Shown here in pieces: positions 6,891 through 13,922 of a stretch of DNA of 16,274 nucleotides (position 1 is its first letter; each line of letters starts with the position of its first letter). Both the position numbers and the translations under genes were made by a program. The notes under the pieces were generated by a model, which made no database searches, was not told the origin of the DNA, and saw only the letters and a program-made list of their open reading frames with translations. Source of the stretch: Chloroflexota bacterium (GTDB lineage Bacteria > Chloroflexota > Ktedonobacteria > Ktedonobacterales > Ktedonobacteraceae); NCBI GenBank assembly GCA_005881995.1, contig VBHV01000646.1, positions 1 through 16,274 of the forward strand. Reading direction: 5' to 3'.

Positions 6891-8440
6891 GGTTCTTCAC
6901 GAGAATCGCGGCGTGCCAGCAGGCGCTTCATCGCATTGCCGATACGGCGTATCCCCTCTTCAATGTGCTCCTCCTCGGGAAAAGCGTAGCTGAGACGGAA
7001 ATGCTGCTGACCACCACCATCCACATGAAATGGCTCGCCAATGACAAAAGCGACTTGTTCGCTTGCAGCCTCGCGCAAGAGGGTGCGAGCGCGCAGATCG
7101 ACGGGCAAGCGGCACCAGAGATGAAATCCGCCAGCCGGATGGTTGACGCGCACTTCACGGGGCCAATGTGCAGCTATAGCCTCAAGCATCACATCACGTT
7201 TTCGCTTGTAGCGTTGGCGTAACATGGCTAAATGATCGTCCAGCAGGTTACGCCGGATGATTTCTGAAACCGCCCACTGCCCCATGGCGTTGGTATTCAG
7301 ATCAAAGACCTGTTTATGCAGCGTTAACCGCTCGATCATCGGTTCTGGCGCAGCCAGCCAGGCTACGCGCAGACCTGGCGCCAATATTTTTGAAAAGGTG
7401 CTGAGGTAGAGAACCTGCCCGGTTGTATCTAATACTTTCAAGGGCTGAGGTTGCTTCCCCTCGAAGTAGATTTCACCATACGGGTCATCCTCTAGGATCG
7501 GCGTCTGGTAGCGCTTCGCCAGCAACAGCAGGCGACGACGGCGCTCCGGTGACATCACGAATCCAGTCGGATTCTGGAAGGTCGGCAGCGTGTAAATCAG
7601 CCTGGGGCGATGACGTACTAAAATGGACTCCAGCAAATCGACGCGCATGCCATCACTATCGGTGGGAACACCAATCACACGCGCATTCAAGGCGCGAAAC
7701 GTCTGAACTGCCCCCAGGTAGGTGGGAACTTCCACGACAACCTCGTCGCCAGGGTTGAGTAAAAAACGACCAACCAGGCCAATGCCCTGGGTTGAGCCGG
7801 AAAGGATCAGGATATGCGACGTATCCGCGGGCACGCCGCGCCTGCGCATACCGGCGGCAATACTTTTGCGCAGGCTTTGTAACCCTTCGACGGGACTATA
7901 GCCAAGCGCTTTCTGACGTGCTTGCAGTAGTCCATCGGAAAACACGGCGCTCAGGATTTCGGCAGGCAGCAGGTCAGTCGCGGGTGTTCCAGGCGCAAAT
8001 GAAATAACTTCGTCGCGCTCACCCGCAGATGCCAGTTCACTCAGCAGATGAGCATCGGGGCCAAGCGCTTCGCGTTCGCCTGCCGGTAGGCCAAGCAGCC
8101 AGGAGGCGGTTTCGCTCTCATAGGCATCCAGATGGTAGTTGTAATGATTACGACGCACCAGGGTTCCACGCCCGACGTGCCCTTCGATCAATCCCTCGCT
8201 GGCAAGCTCATTGTAGGCATTCATGACCGTTGTGCGATTGACGCCTAGTTCGTTGGCCAGCGCGCGTTCGGTAGGTAGACGTACACCCTCGGCAAGTTCG
8301 CCGGATAGGATAGCCTCACGCAGGCTCTGGCAAATTTGCCGGTATAACGGCAGCCCACTCCCTCGCTCTAAAGAGATCAACGAGGAAATCGGAGTTGTGA
8401 ATATTGGTCGCGGTTCATAGAATGAAGCCTGTTGTCTCAT
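6854..8440 (-). CDS. MocR/PdxR-type regulator: GntR winged helix fused to class I aminotransferase domain
   Basis: A 528-residue protein. The GntR DNA-binding domain is at about 29-97 (PLYRQICQSLREAILSG ... LPTERALANELGVNRTTV ... EGLIEGHVGRGT). A fold-type I PLP domain follows: NPTG (290-293), DDPYGE (318-323), the PLP lysine in STFSK (K351), GLRVAW (356-361), and a late HFRLSYAF arginine motif for the substrate carboxylate. Length and order fit the MocR family, whose members use bound PLP and an amino compound as effector and mostly do not act as free enzymes. Target pathways range from vitamin B6 and GABA to taurine; this one cannot be assigned. The start at 8440 has AGGAG at good spacing. 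The gene is divergent from the IF-2B-like gene, a likely target. The last residues are encoded inside a long inverted repeat. Confidence 0.93.
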   Translation of the reverse strand: MRQQASFYEPRPIFTTPISSLISLERGSGLPLYRQICQSLREAILSGELAEGVRLPTERALANELGVNRTTVMNAYNELASEGLIEGHVGRGTLVRRNHYNYHLDAYESETASWLLGLPAGEREALGPDAHLLSELASAGERDEVISFAPGTPATDLLPAEILSAVFSDGLLQARQKALGYSPVEGLQSLRKSIAAGMRRRGVPADTSHILILSGSTQGIGLVGRFLLNPGDEVVVEVPTYLGAVQTFRALNARVIGVPTDSDGMRVDLLESILVRHRPRLIYTLPTFQNPTGFVMSPERRRRLLLLAKRYQTPILEDDPYGEIYFEGKQPQPLKVLDTTGQVLYLSTFSKILAPGLRVAWLAAPEPMIERLTLHKQVFDLNTNAMGQWAVSEIIRRNLLDDHLAMLRQRYKRKRDVMLEAIAAHWPREVRVNHPAGGFHLWCRLPVDLRARTLLREAASEQVAFVIGEPFHVDGGGQQHFRLSYAFPEEEHIEEGIRRIGNAMKRLLARRDSREEPSKRHMEHIPMV

Positions 8441-8460
8441 AAGTTTCTCCTGATTGGCTC

Positions 8461-8519
8461 ATACCAATGTAAGTATAACCAATGGTACGAGCGATACACA
8501 ACGGTCAATTGGTTGGTAT
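8461..8519. promoter_or_regulatory. CCAAT/ATACCA repeat cluster, candidate MocR operator
   Basis: ACCAATG occurs at 8463-8469 (as ATACCAATG from 8461) and 8478-8484, 15 bp apart in direct orientation. TTGGTAT (8513-8519) is ATACCAA on the other strand. Further ATTGG or CCAAT boxes are at 8453, 8508, 8528 and 8600. The MocR member GabR is known to bind direct repeats of ATACCA. The first two copies bracket the predicted -10 of the MocR gene. Confidence 0.45.
8472..8501 (-). promoter_or_regulatory. Predicted promoter of the MocR-type gene
   Basis: On the minus strand TTGTGT (8496-8501) is followed after 18 bp by TATACT (8472-8477, 5/6). The -10 lies between the two ACCAATG repeats. The -35 match is weak. 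Confidence 0.3.
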
Positions 8520-8602
8520 CTTTTCAGCCAATGATACATAAATGCACATAGAGGCAGATGAGCGTGTATCATACATATAACAGCTTAGATGCAAGGAAAC
8601 CA

Positions 8603-8624
8603 ATAGTTACGGCATCGTAACTAT
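8603..8624. repeat. 22-bp inverted repeat upstream of the IF-2B-like gene
   Basis: ATAGTTAC and GTAACTAT are perfect 8-bp arms with a 6-bp spacer, ending 26 bp before the start codon and just before the RBS. It could be an operator or a small leader hairpin near the RBS. Confidence 0.45.
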
Positions 8625-8650
8625 GTAAAGATGAGAGGAGCGAAGCATTA

Positions 8651-9547
8651 ATGGAGGACTTTACAAAGCGCGTTGCGCAGGTGCGCGAGGATCGCGAACA
8701 CGGCTCCCGCTGGCTCGTCCATGAAACGATCTCAATCTTGTATGACCTGGCCACATCCTCGACGGGAACACAGTCCGAGCGCACACAACGACTACTGCAA
8801 GCAGGCCAGGAACTGGCGCAGGCGCGCCCTGCAATGGCGGCCATAGCGGGAGCAGTCGTCCGCATACTCGGCGCGCCTGATGGTCTGGAAGAGAAAGCAC
8901 ACGCAGCAGAACAACTACTGCGTGCCTACGAAACAGCCATCGAGCGCATTACAGGCCATGCACGCCCATTACTCACCGGAACGCTCATGACCCACAGTCT
9001 CTCAGGCACCGTGCTAGAAGTTTTAAGCGCCTGCGCTTTCCAGATCGACCAGGTGATTGTTCTCGAGGGGAGACCGCGCTATGAAGGACGAGACGTTGCC
9101 ATAGCGCTGAGTAAAGCTGGTATCAACGTGACGTTGATTACGGACGCGCAAGCGGCAATTTTCTTACCCCAATGCCATGCCGTCGTCGTTGGAGCCGATA
9201 GCGTGCTGGCAAATGGGGATGTACTTAATAAAGCCGGAACAGCGTTAGTTGCATGGGCGGCACGCGGACAGAGAATACCCTTCTATGTCCTTTGCGAAAC
9301 ACTCAAAATCTCTCCACATACCTGGATAGGGAATCTCGCCCAATTGGAGGAGAAAGAGGCTGCGGAGGTATGGGGGCAGCCTGTGCAGGGCGTTACCGTC
9401 CATAATTTCTACTTTGATCGCACACCTGCGCGGTTGGTCACGGCATGCATCACAGAGCAAGGGATGATGGGTAAAAAGGATGTTCAACGACTGGCTGCCG
9501 CTTTGAAAAAGGATATCGAGCAGACCAACGTACCGAAGCGTCTCTAA
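8651..9547 (+). CDS. eIF-2B alpha/beta/delta-like (IF-2B superfamily) protein
   Basis: A 298-residue protein with a helical N-terminal half (1-105) and a Rossmann-like C-terminal half. Superfamily motifs are LMTHSLSGTVLEVL (112-125), EGRPRYEGR (139-147) and GADSVLANGDVLNKAGT (181-197), the signature shared by eIF-2B regulatory subunits, ribose-1,5-bisphosphate isomerase and methylthioribose-1-phosphate isomerase. The isomerase Asp (NGD, D190) is kept. The position usually holding the catalytic Cys (THC in isomerases) is Ser116, so isomerase activity is doubtful; a sugar-phosphate or nucleotide-binding role is possible. The start at 8651 has AGGAG 10 nt upstream. It is divergent from the MocR-type regulator and is followed 65-77 bp later by the cyclotransferase-like gene, probably in one operon. 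Confidence 0.82.
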   Translation: MEDFTKRVAQVREDREHGSRWLVHETISILYDLATSSTGTQSERTQRLLQAGQELAQARPAMAAIAGAVVRILGAPDGLEEKAHAAEQLLRAYETAIERITGHARPLLTGTLMTHSLSGTVLEVLSACAFQIDQVIVLEGRPRYEGRDVAIALSKAGINVTLITDAQAAIFLPQCHAVVVGADSVLANGDVLNKAGTALVAWAARGQRIPFYVLCETLKISPHTWIGNLAQLEEKEAAEVWGQPVQGVTVHNFYFDRTPARLVTACITEQGMMGKKDVQRLAAALKKDIEQTNVPKRL

Positions 9548-9565
9548 AATTTGGTGTTCGAGCAG

Positions 9566-9592
9566 AATCTCAGTATCATGAACTATGAGATT
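9566..9592. repeat. Short inverted repeat between the IF-2B-like and cyclotransferase-like genes
   Basis: AATCTCA (9566-9572) and TGAGATT (9586-9592) form perfect 7-bp arms with a 13-nt loop and no T-run. It may be a weak hairpin in an operon leader; it is not a convincing terminator. Confidence 0.3.
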
Positions 9593-9624
9593 GGTAATGT
9601 TAACGTGGGAAAGTGAGGGGTACC

Positions 9625-10965
9625 TTGGAAACACATAACGAAAATGCATCTGACGATCGCACCCTACAGGACTTCATCGTTGAAGAAGATTTAGTGGCTC
9701 CCGGTGTGCCGATTGTGCGCGCAAGCACACCGCGTCCTCTTTCAGTTGCGCCTTTTTCTCCAAAAAATGAGCAACAAGCGATGTACGCTGCCACATCGGA
9801 TTTCCCCATCGAAGCGCCTGTCGCTCCACCTTTACCAGAAGAGTACGAGGACGGGGAGAAAGGGACATCCAATGTTGAAACATCTACTCTACCGCCGGTT
9901 GCAGGAGAACGATCCAGGGAGGTAACAACCGAGTTTATCTGGTTGTTTACCTATGGCCCGGAAATGGACGCGACCTATCTGAACAGTCGTGGCCGGTTGA
10001 ACGGCCTGGCGCACTACTACGGTCCGGCAGTTCTCAAAGGCTATGCGATACAGGGCGCCGCGCTGGACACTGGACAGGTAGTAGCAACCATTGCAAAGAG
10101 CGATTCACCGAAAAAAGAAGTATGGGGTGTGCTCTACCGCATCCCACAACGCTTGACCGAGCAAGCCGTTGAAGCGCCTTCCGTGCTAGATAATGCGCTT
10201 GCAGGCAGTTCTTTCAAAGCCGTCAATGTAGTGGCACATGAGACGTACCGCAAACGAGCCGTACCATGCATTACCTATATGGCCGAGGCCATTGCTCAGC
10301 AGGAATCTGTCCTGACTGAAGCAGAACAGCTCGATTCCACTTTTGCTCAGCATTTATTGGAAGTAGCCAGGAGACAGAAATTGCCAGATATCTATCTTGA
10401 GGAGCTTGCCCTGCAAGCCAACCATGGGAGCAGAGAGCCAGTTACCTCCATACAACAAGCGGGAGAACAGAATACTGAACCGTTGCCTGTGATTAGCAAA
10501 GATGAAGTTTTCGAAGAACCGGCTTATAGTGCGAAAGATGGATCAGCAAGCACGCCTCTCAATGGCTGGCTCCTGGGGTTGGCTTTATACCTGGTGACGC
10601 TGCTTATGGCTACACTCACGCTCGCGGTAATGCAAGCCCTGGGGTTCTGGAATCAGATATTTACCACCAACTTTACTCCGTTGGGTGCACCCTGGTATAT
10701 GTTGATGTATGGACTGTTAGGCGGCTGCATCAGTTGCATGATGACGCTAGGGCGGCGTTCTACATCACCGATTCCTGGCTTCGTTCTCGTAACCTGGTTC
10801 ACACGCCCCTACGTGGGGGCGTTACTGGCAGCGCTGACCTATCTCGTACTAAACAGCGGCCTTTTTATCCTCAGCATTGTTCCAGAACAGCGCTATGCCT
10901 TCTTCTCAGTGGTTGGAGCAATCGCGGGATTATGCGAGGGCCGCATACTTTTCAGGCAGAAGTGA
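9625..10965 (+). CDS. Gamma-glutamylcyclotransferase-like domain fused to a four-helix membrane domain
   Basis: A 446-residue protein. Residues 1-100 are Pro/Glu-rich and look disordered. Residues 105-220 resemble the GGCT/AIG2 fold: FIWLFTYGPEM in the place of FAYGSNM, then VVATIAKSDSPKKEVWGVLYRIP and a late VPCITYMAE strand. GGCT enzymes turn gamma-glutamyl compounds into 5-oxoproline. Here YGSN has become YGPE, and the catalytic Glu can only be guessed (the TEQAVEAPS stretch), so activity is uncertain. After an acidic linker come four hydrophobic segments (about 315-339, 357-375, 392-416, 424-442), which probably place the soluble domain on the cytoplasmic side. TTG 9625 is preferred to GTG 9613 because GAGG lies 6 nt before it; the choice changes only four residues. 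Probably co-transcribed with the IF-2B-like gene. Confidence 0.7.
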   Translation: METHNENASDDRTLQDFIVEEDLVAPGVPIVRASTPRPLSVAPFSPKNEQQAMYAATSDFPIEAPVAPPLPEEYEDGEKGTSNVETSTLPPVAGERSREVTTEFIWLFTYGPEMDATYLNSRGRLNGLAHYYGPAVLKGYAIQGAALDTGQVVATIAKSDSPKKEVWGVLYRIPQRLTEQAVEAPSVLDNALAGSSFKAVNVVAHETYRKRAVPCITYMAEAIAQQESVLTEAEQLDSTFAQHLLEVARRQKLPDIYLEELALQANHGSREPVTSIQQAGEQNTEPLPVISKDEVFEEPAYSAKDGSASTPLNGWLLGLALYLVTLLMATLTLAVMQALGFWNQIFTTNFTPLGAPWYMLMYGLLGGCISCMMTLGRRSTSPIPGFVLVTWFTRPYVGALLAALTYLVLNSGLFILSIVPEQRYAFFSVVGAIAGLCEGRILFRQK

Positions 10966-11015
10966 CGAGTTATAAAAGAGATACGCTCAATTGCGATCCA
11001 AACCTTTTGATGAGC

Positions 11016-11044
11016 TTGTACGCAGTGCTGGAAACATGTACAAT
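11016..11044 (+). promoter_or_regulatory. Possible promoter of the GYD-domain gene
   Basis: TTGTAC (11016-11021, weak) is followed after 17 bp by TACAAT (11039-11044, 5/6). It lies in the 170-bp gap before the GYD gene, suggesting the gene can be transcribed apart from the upstream pair. Confidence 0.28.
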
Positions 11045-11137
11045 GAATGTGTATAGAGCACCGGAGCAGTCAATTCTACATCGTCTCCAGTTTATTAGTA
11101 TTCTCACGAGTACTGCCACTAAATGGGAGGAACGCAG

Positions 11138-11428
11138 ATGCCAACCTACATTAGCCTGGTCAACCTCACCGAACAGGGGATCAAGGAAGTCAAGAATGCT
11201 CCTGAACGCCTGCGATTTTTTGACGATGCTGCAAGAGAAGCCGGGGGAAGACTCATCGGCTTCTATCTCGTAATGGGCCAATTCGATTACGTCGTCATAA
11301 CCGAAGCCCCAGATGACCAGACGGCAGCCCGTCTCATCCTTGGCACTATTGCACAGGGCAGCGTACGCACACAAACAATGCGGGCTTTCCCCCGCGAAGA
11401 GTTCGAAAACATGGCCCGCGGATTATAG
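11138..11428 (+). CDS. GYD-domain protein
   Basis: A 96-residue single-domain protein. It starts MPTYISLVNLTEQGIKEVK, continues with an EAGGRLIGFYLVMGQFDYVVI core (the 'G.yD' element that names the family, here GQFD), and ends in a conserved-looking RTQTMRAFPREEF tail. This is the usual length and strand/helix pattern of the ferredoxin-like GYD family, whose function is not established. The start at 11138 is chosen over ATG 11123 because GGGAGG lies 7 nt upstream of it. It stands alone between the membrane cyclotransferase-like gene and yvcK, which is convergent. Confidence 0.85.
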   Translation: MPTYISLVNLTEQGIKEVKNAPERLRFFDDAAREAGGRLIGFYLVMGQFDYVVITEAPDDQTAARLILGTIAQGSVRTQTMRAFPREEFENMARGL

Positions 11429-11433
11429 TGAAG

Positions 11434-11482
11434 AAAAAAAGAAGTGAGATTCGTAAGGACGCGATTTGGTGAACCTACGAAT
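11434..11482 (-). terminator. Probable intrinsic terminator of yvcK
   Basis: ATTCGTAAGG (11449-11458) pairs with CCTACGAAT (11474-11482) with one bulged A. In the minus direction seven T follow 8 nt later (A-run 11434-11440). The hairpin begins at the yvcK stop codon. On the plus strand there is no T-run, so it serves the minus gene best. Confidence 0.45.
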
Positions 11483-12546
11483 TAGAACTCATCGTTGGGA
11501 AAAATAGCGCGCACCAGGCGTTCAGGATCGTGACGCGCCAGCCTGTCATCTTCCAGGTTCAGATGCTCAATCACCACATTGGGTACGAGTCGAGCAAGCT
11601 GGGCGCGGTCTACTGTGACCGGTTCGCTCTTTTCCTCAGCATATGTTTGCAGCACATCTGGCTGGAATGGACCATCGTTGACAATCACTCTATCGACGCG
11701 CCCGCCGAGGTAGCGGTGGATCTGCTTGACAAAATCAGAGGCTTTGTAGCAATCTGTTTCTCCGTGCTTGGTCATCAGATTACAGACATAGACCTTCTCA
11801 GCTTCAGATTCCCGCACAGCACGCGCAATATCACGAACGAGCAAATTTGGCAGCAGACTGGTGTAGAGGTCACCCGGACCAATTATAATGGTATCGGCCC
11901 GCCGGATTGCACGCGCGGCCGGGGCACACGCGGGAACATCTTCTGGCTCAAGGCGCACACGTACGATGGGAGAAAGCTCTCCGATATTTTTCTTGCCACG
12001 TGTATCTATCTCCGTTTCGTCACAAATAGTCGTGCCATCTTCCAGGTCGGCGCAAATCATGGTCTGCGTCAAGGTCACGGGTAAAACACGCCCGGAGATA
12101 TTCAGGAGTTCCTGCGCATCTTCAAGCGCAAGCAGCAGATCATCGTTATTGATATCCTGCAGTCCTTTGAGAATAAGATTGCCCAGGCTATGTCCGCCTA
12201 TACCTCGCTCCTTGGGGTCTGCATCTTGAGACTGCTCAAAACGGTGCATAAATATTTCACGCCATAATGCGCCGTTATGGGCCAGGGCCACCAGAGACAT
12301 GCGCAAATCTCCTAAGGGCAACTGACGACGAAACTCGTCCATCAACCTACGCGAACTACCTCCACTATCGGACATAGTGACGATAGCGCTGATATTCAAG
12401 GGATATTTTTTCAAATGCGAAAGCAGGGCAAAAGTTCCGGTGCCTCCACCAATGGTGACCACACGGCGTCCCGCGAATCTATCTCCAGTGTGATGGTATG
12501 CTGCCACCTTCGTTCTCCTGGGGCTGATCTCTGGTTCATCACTCAC
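11482..12546 (-). CDS. yvcK: YvcK/CofD-family gluconeogenesis factor
   Basis: A 354-residue protein of the CofD/YvcK family. VVTIGGGTGTF (29-39) is the nucleotide-binding start of the fold. SDSGGSS (59-65), PLGDLR (77-82), GHSLGN (118-123), a TEID.R stretch, and IIIGPGDLYTSLLPNLLV follow in the normal order. YvcK proteins bind UDP-sugars such as UDP-GlcNAc and are needed for growth on gluconeogenic carbon sources and for normal cell shape and wall synthesis in Firmicutes and mycobacteria. The GTG at 12546 is the probable start: GAGGAA lies 7 nt upstream and the core begins about 25 residues later. Earlier in-frame Met codons (12606, 12624, 12747) lack well-placed Shine-Dalgarno sequences. It is divergent from the PadR-type gene and shares its operator region. 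The usual whiA/rapZ neighbours are absent. Confidence 0.93.
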   Translation of the reverse strand: MSDEPEISPRRTKVAAYHHTGDRFAGRRVVTIGGGTGTFALLSHLKKYPLNISAIVTMSDSGGSSRRLMDEFRRQLPLGDLRMSLVALAHNGALWREIFMHRFEQSQDADPKERGIGGHSLGNLILKGLQDINNDDLLLALEDAQELLNISGRVLPVTLTQTMICADLEDGTTICDETEIDTRGKKNIGELSPIVRVRLEPEDVPACAPAARAIRRADTIIIGPGDLYTSLLPNLLVRDIARAVRESEAEKVYVCNLMTKHGETDCYKASDFVKQIHRYLGGRVDRVIVNDGPFQPDVLQTYAEEKSEPVTVDRAQLARLVPNVVIEHLNLEDDRLARHDPERLVRAIFPNDEF

Positions 12547-12553
12547 AATACGT

Positions 12554-12559
12554 TTCCTC
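12554..12559 (-). promoter_or_regulatory. RBS deciding the GTG start of yvcK
   Basis: GAGGAA on the minus strand, 7 nt before GTG 12546, inside a purine-rich stretch (AGGAAGAGGAA). It is much better than anything before the upstream in-frame ATGs. Confidence 0.65.
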
Positions 12560-12667
12560 TTCCTACAATATATACTACTCGTCTCATTACCCGGTCTCAG
12601 AGCCATACAAGCAAACAAACTCATAACCTCAAGAATAAAGAAAGTGGGGGAGAAAAAAATCACTCCC

Positions 12668-12695
12668 TTGACATTTGGCGATATATCGTTATAAT
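12668..12695 (+). promoter_or_regulatory. Consensus sigma-A promoter of the PadR-type gene
   Basis: TTGACA (12668-12673) and TATAAT (12690-12695) are both perfect, with a 16-bp spacer. The leader to ATG 12746 is about 44 nt. A CGATATATCG palindrome fills the spacer and a second lies just after the predicted start point. Confidence 0.78.
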
Positions 12696-12720
12696 TATAA
12701 ACAGAATACGATATATCGTT
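12679..12720. promoter_or_regulatory. Paired CGATATATCG operators, probable PadR sites
   Basis: CGATATATCGTT occurs at 12679-12690 and 12709-12720, 30 bp apart, about three helical turns. The 10-bp core is a perfect palindrome in each. Sites within the spacer and just after the start point fit repression. PadR-family proteins commonly repress their own genes, so the adjacent gene product is the likely binder. Confidence 0.65.
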
Positions 12721-12722
12721 AA
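12694..12722 (-). promoter_or_regulatory. Possible face-to-face promoter for yvcK
   Basis: On the minus strand TTAACG (12717-12722, 4/6) is followed after 17 bp by TATAAT (12694-12699). The two divergent -10 boxes overlap in the symmetric core TTATAATTATAA. The leader to yvcK would be about 140 nt. Confidence 0.4.
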
Positions 12723-12745
12723 TGATGCAGAAAGGAGCATCTATC

Positions 12746-13594
12746 ATGTTTGGAAACCGTTTTGCGTACCAATTTCAAGGAAGTGGCGACGAGGGTTGGG
12801 TACCGCCCTGGCGACGACGTTGGGGACATAGGGGTCCCTGGGGGCATGGCCCTCATTTCTTTGGGCATCGTCATGGAGCATTTGGACATCAAAATAGAGG
12901 AGCCAGGGGGAATGATTGGACACCTCCCTGGCAGCGTGAAGAAGGGCGCGGCCCTCATTTCTTCGCGATGAGGCGAGGTCGTGGACCATTTGGGCGCGGT
13001 GGACCATTTGGCCATGGAGGTGAAGGTGGTCGCTTCTTTGGACGCGGTGATATGAAATTTGCCCTGCTTGAGCTGCTGCAAGAGCGGCCAATGCACGGCT
13101 ATGAAATGATGAAGGCGCTGGCAGAAAAGTCCGGCGGCTTCTATACTCCGAGTCCGGGTTCGATCTATCCCACCTTGCAGATGCTAGAGGAAGGTGGCTA
13201 CGTCACCGGCAACGAGGTTGAAGGGAAAAAAGTGTATAGCATCACCGATAGGGGCCGCGCCATGCTTGCGCAGCGCCAAAGCGACGAGGAAGGCTTTGCC
13301 GGCCCCCCATGGATGCACCGGCATGGAAGTGGAGAGCGCCGGGAGGGTGGGTGGCAAGGCATGAGGCCAGAGATGCAGGCACTGAGCAGTGAGGCCATGG
13401 AGGTCGCACGTTTGTTTGCTATTGCCGGGCGAGCGTCCCTGCAAAATCCTGAGCAACTGGCGCGGCTGCGAGGTATCATTGAGCGCACACGCAGCGACTT
13501 GACCGCCTTGATCTATGGTGAGCAAGGCGCACAAGGGCCAGCTTCAAATACTACGCCGCCTTCAGCAGAAACACCCATTGTTGACCAGGCATAG
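12746..13594 (+). CDS. PadR-family regulator with Gly/Arg/His/Phe-rich N-terminal extension
   Basis: A 282-residue protein. The PadR winged helix is at 102-177: DMKFALLELLQERPMHGYEMMKAL, then SPGSIYPTLQMLEEGGYV (136-153), and VYSITDRGR (163-171). A C-terminal helical region (about 205-260) should form the dimer. The first 100 residues are low in complexity, rich in G, R, H, F and W, and contain an imperfect internal duplication (16-47 and 56-83, each with W.PPW then GPHFF). PadR proteins act as ligand-responsive repressors, often of transporters or phenolic-acid genes; no such target is adjacent here. The start at 12746 has AAAGGAG 8 nt upstream, better than ATG 12722. Probably autoregulated through the CGATATATCG pair. 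Confidence 0.9.
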   Translation: MFGNRFAYQFQGSGDEGWVPPWRRRWGHRGPWGHGPHFFGHRHGAFGHQNRGARGNDWTPPWQREEGRGPHFFAMRRGRGPFGRGGPFGHGGEGGRFFGRGDMKFALLELLQERPMHGYEMMKALAEKSGGFYTPSPGSIYPTLQMLEEGGYVTGNEVEGKKVYSITDRGRAMLAQRQSDEEGFAGPPWMHRHGSGERREGGWQGMRPEMQALSSEAMEVARLFAIAGRASLQNPEQLARLRGIIERTRSDLTALIYGEQGAQGPASNTTPPSAETPIVDQA

Positions 13595-13600
13595 TTTCTT

Positions 13601-13626
13601 AAGGGGCATCACCTCTGGTGCCCCTT
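13601..13626 (+). terminator. Hairpin after the PadR-type gene
   Basis: AAGGGGCA (13601-13608) pairs with TGCCCCTT (13619-13626) around a 10-nt loop whose ACC/GGT ends may add pairs. It begins 6 nt after the stop codon. There is no T-run, so termination would be weak or factor-dependent. Confidence 0.5.
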
Positions 13627-13633
13627 ACGCATC

Positions 13634-13662
13634 TTGTGTACGAAACGCTTTTTGATTATACT
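13634..13662 (+). promoter_or_regulatory. Possible promoter of the TPR gene, giving a long leader
   Basis: TTGTGT (13634-13639) is followed after 17 bp by TATACT (13657-13662, 5/6). Transcription from here would give a leader of about 270 nt containing the 88-bp duplication. I saw no better promoter nearer the gene. Confidence 0.3.
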
Positions 13663-13732
13663 GTATGCAACGGGAGTCGCTTCTTCACTCTGTGGGCGCG
13701 GTGATGAAGAGATCAGATATCCCGTTATATTT

Positions 13733-13908
13733 TAGCGCCAACCTCCTTTCTCTATCCCCCAATTGCCTTATTGAGAGAAAGCATTCTATCTTTTGATGAG
13801 ACGATGTGTTATACCCTCATTAGCGCCAACCTCCTTTCTCTATCCCCCAATTGCCTTATTGAGAGAAAGCATTCTATCTTTTGATGAGACGATGTGTTAT
13901 ACCCTCAT
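13733..13908. repeat. Perfect 88-bp tandem duplication upstream of the TPR gene
   Basis: Unit 13733-13820 is repeated without change at 13821-13908. The four bases TTAG occur at both junctions and the end (13732, 13820, 13908), as in a slippage or microhomology duplication. Each unit holds ACCTCC (13741 and 13829), within an 11-nt match to the 16S rRNA 3' tail, and a CTTTCTCT/AGAGAAAG hairpin with a 20-nt loop. The second unit ends about 15 nt before the RBS. No gene was found in the 340-bp interval. Confidence 0.95.
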
Positions 13909-13922
13909 TAGTTTATTTTGCA

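Noticed and set aside
10734..11273. 179-codon plus-strand frame across the end of the membrane cyclotransferase-like gene and into the GYD gene
   Set aside because: Overlaps two convincing genes in another frame and has no recognisable domain.
12547..12747. Longer yvcK starting at ATG 12747, 12624 or 12606
   Set aside because: These would run through the divergent promoter and operators (12747) or lack a well-spaced RBS; GTG 12546 has GAGGAA at 7 nt and gives a normal family N-terminus.
13733..13908. CRISPR array or transposon end repeats
   Set aside because: Only two directly adjacent 88-bp copies without spacers, and no transposase or cas gene; it is a simple tandem duplication.
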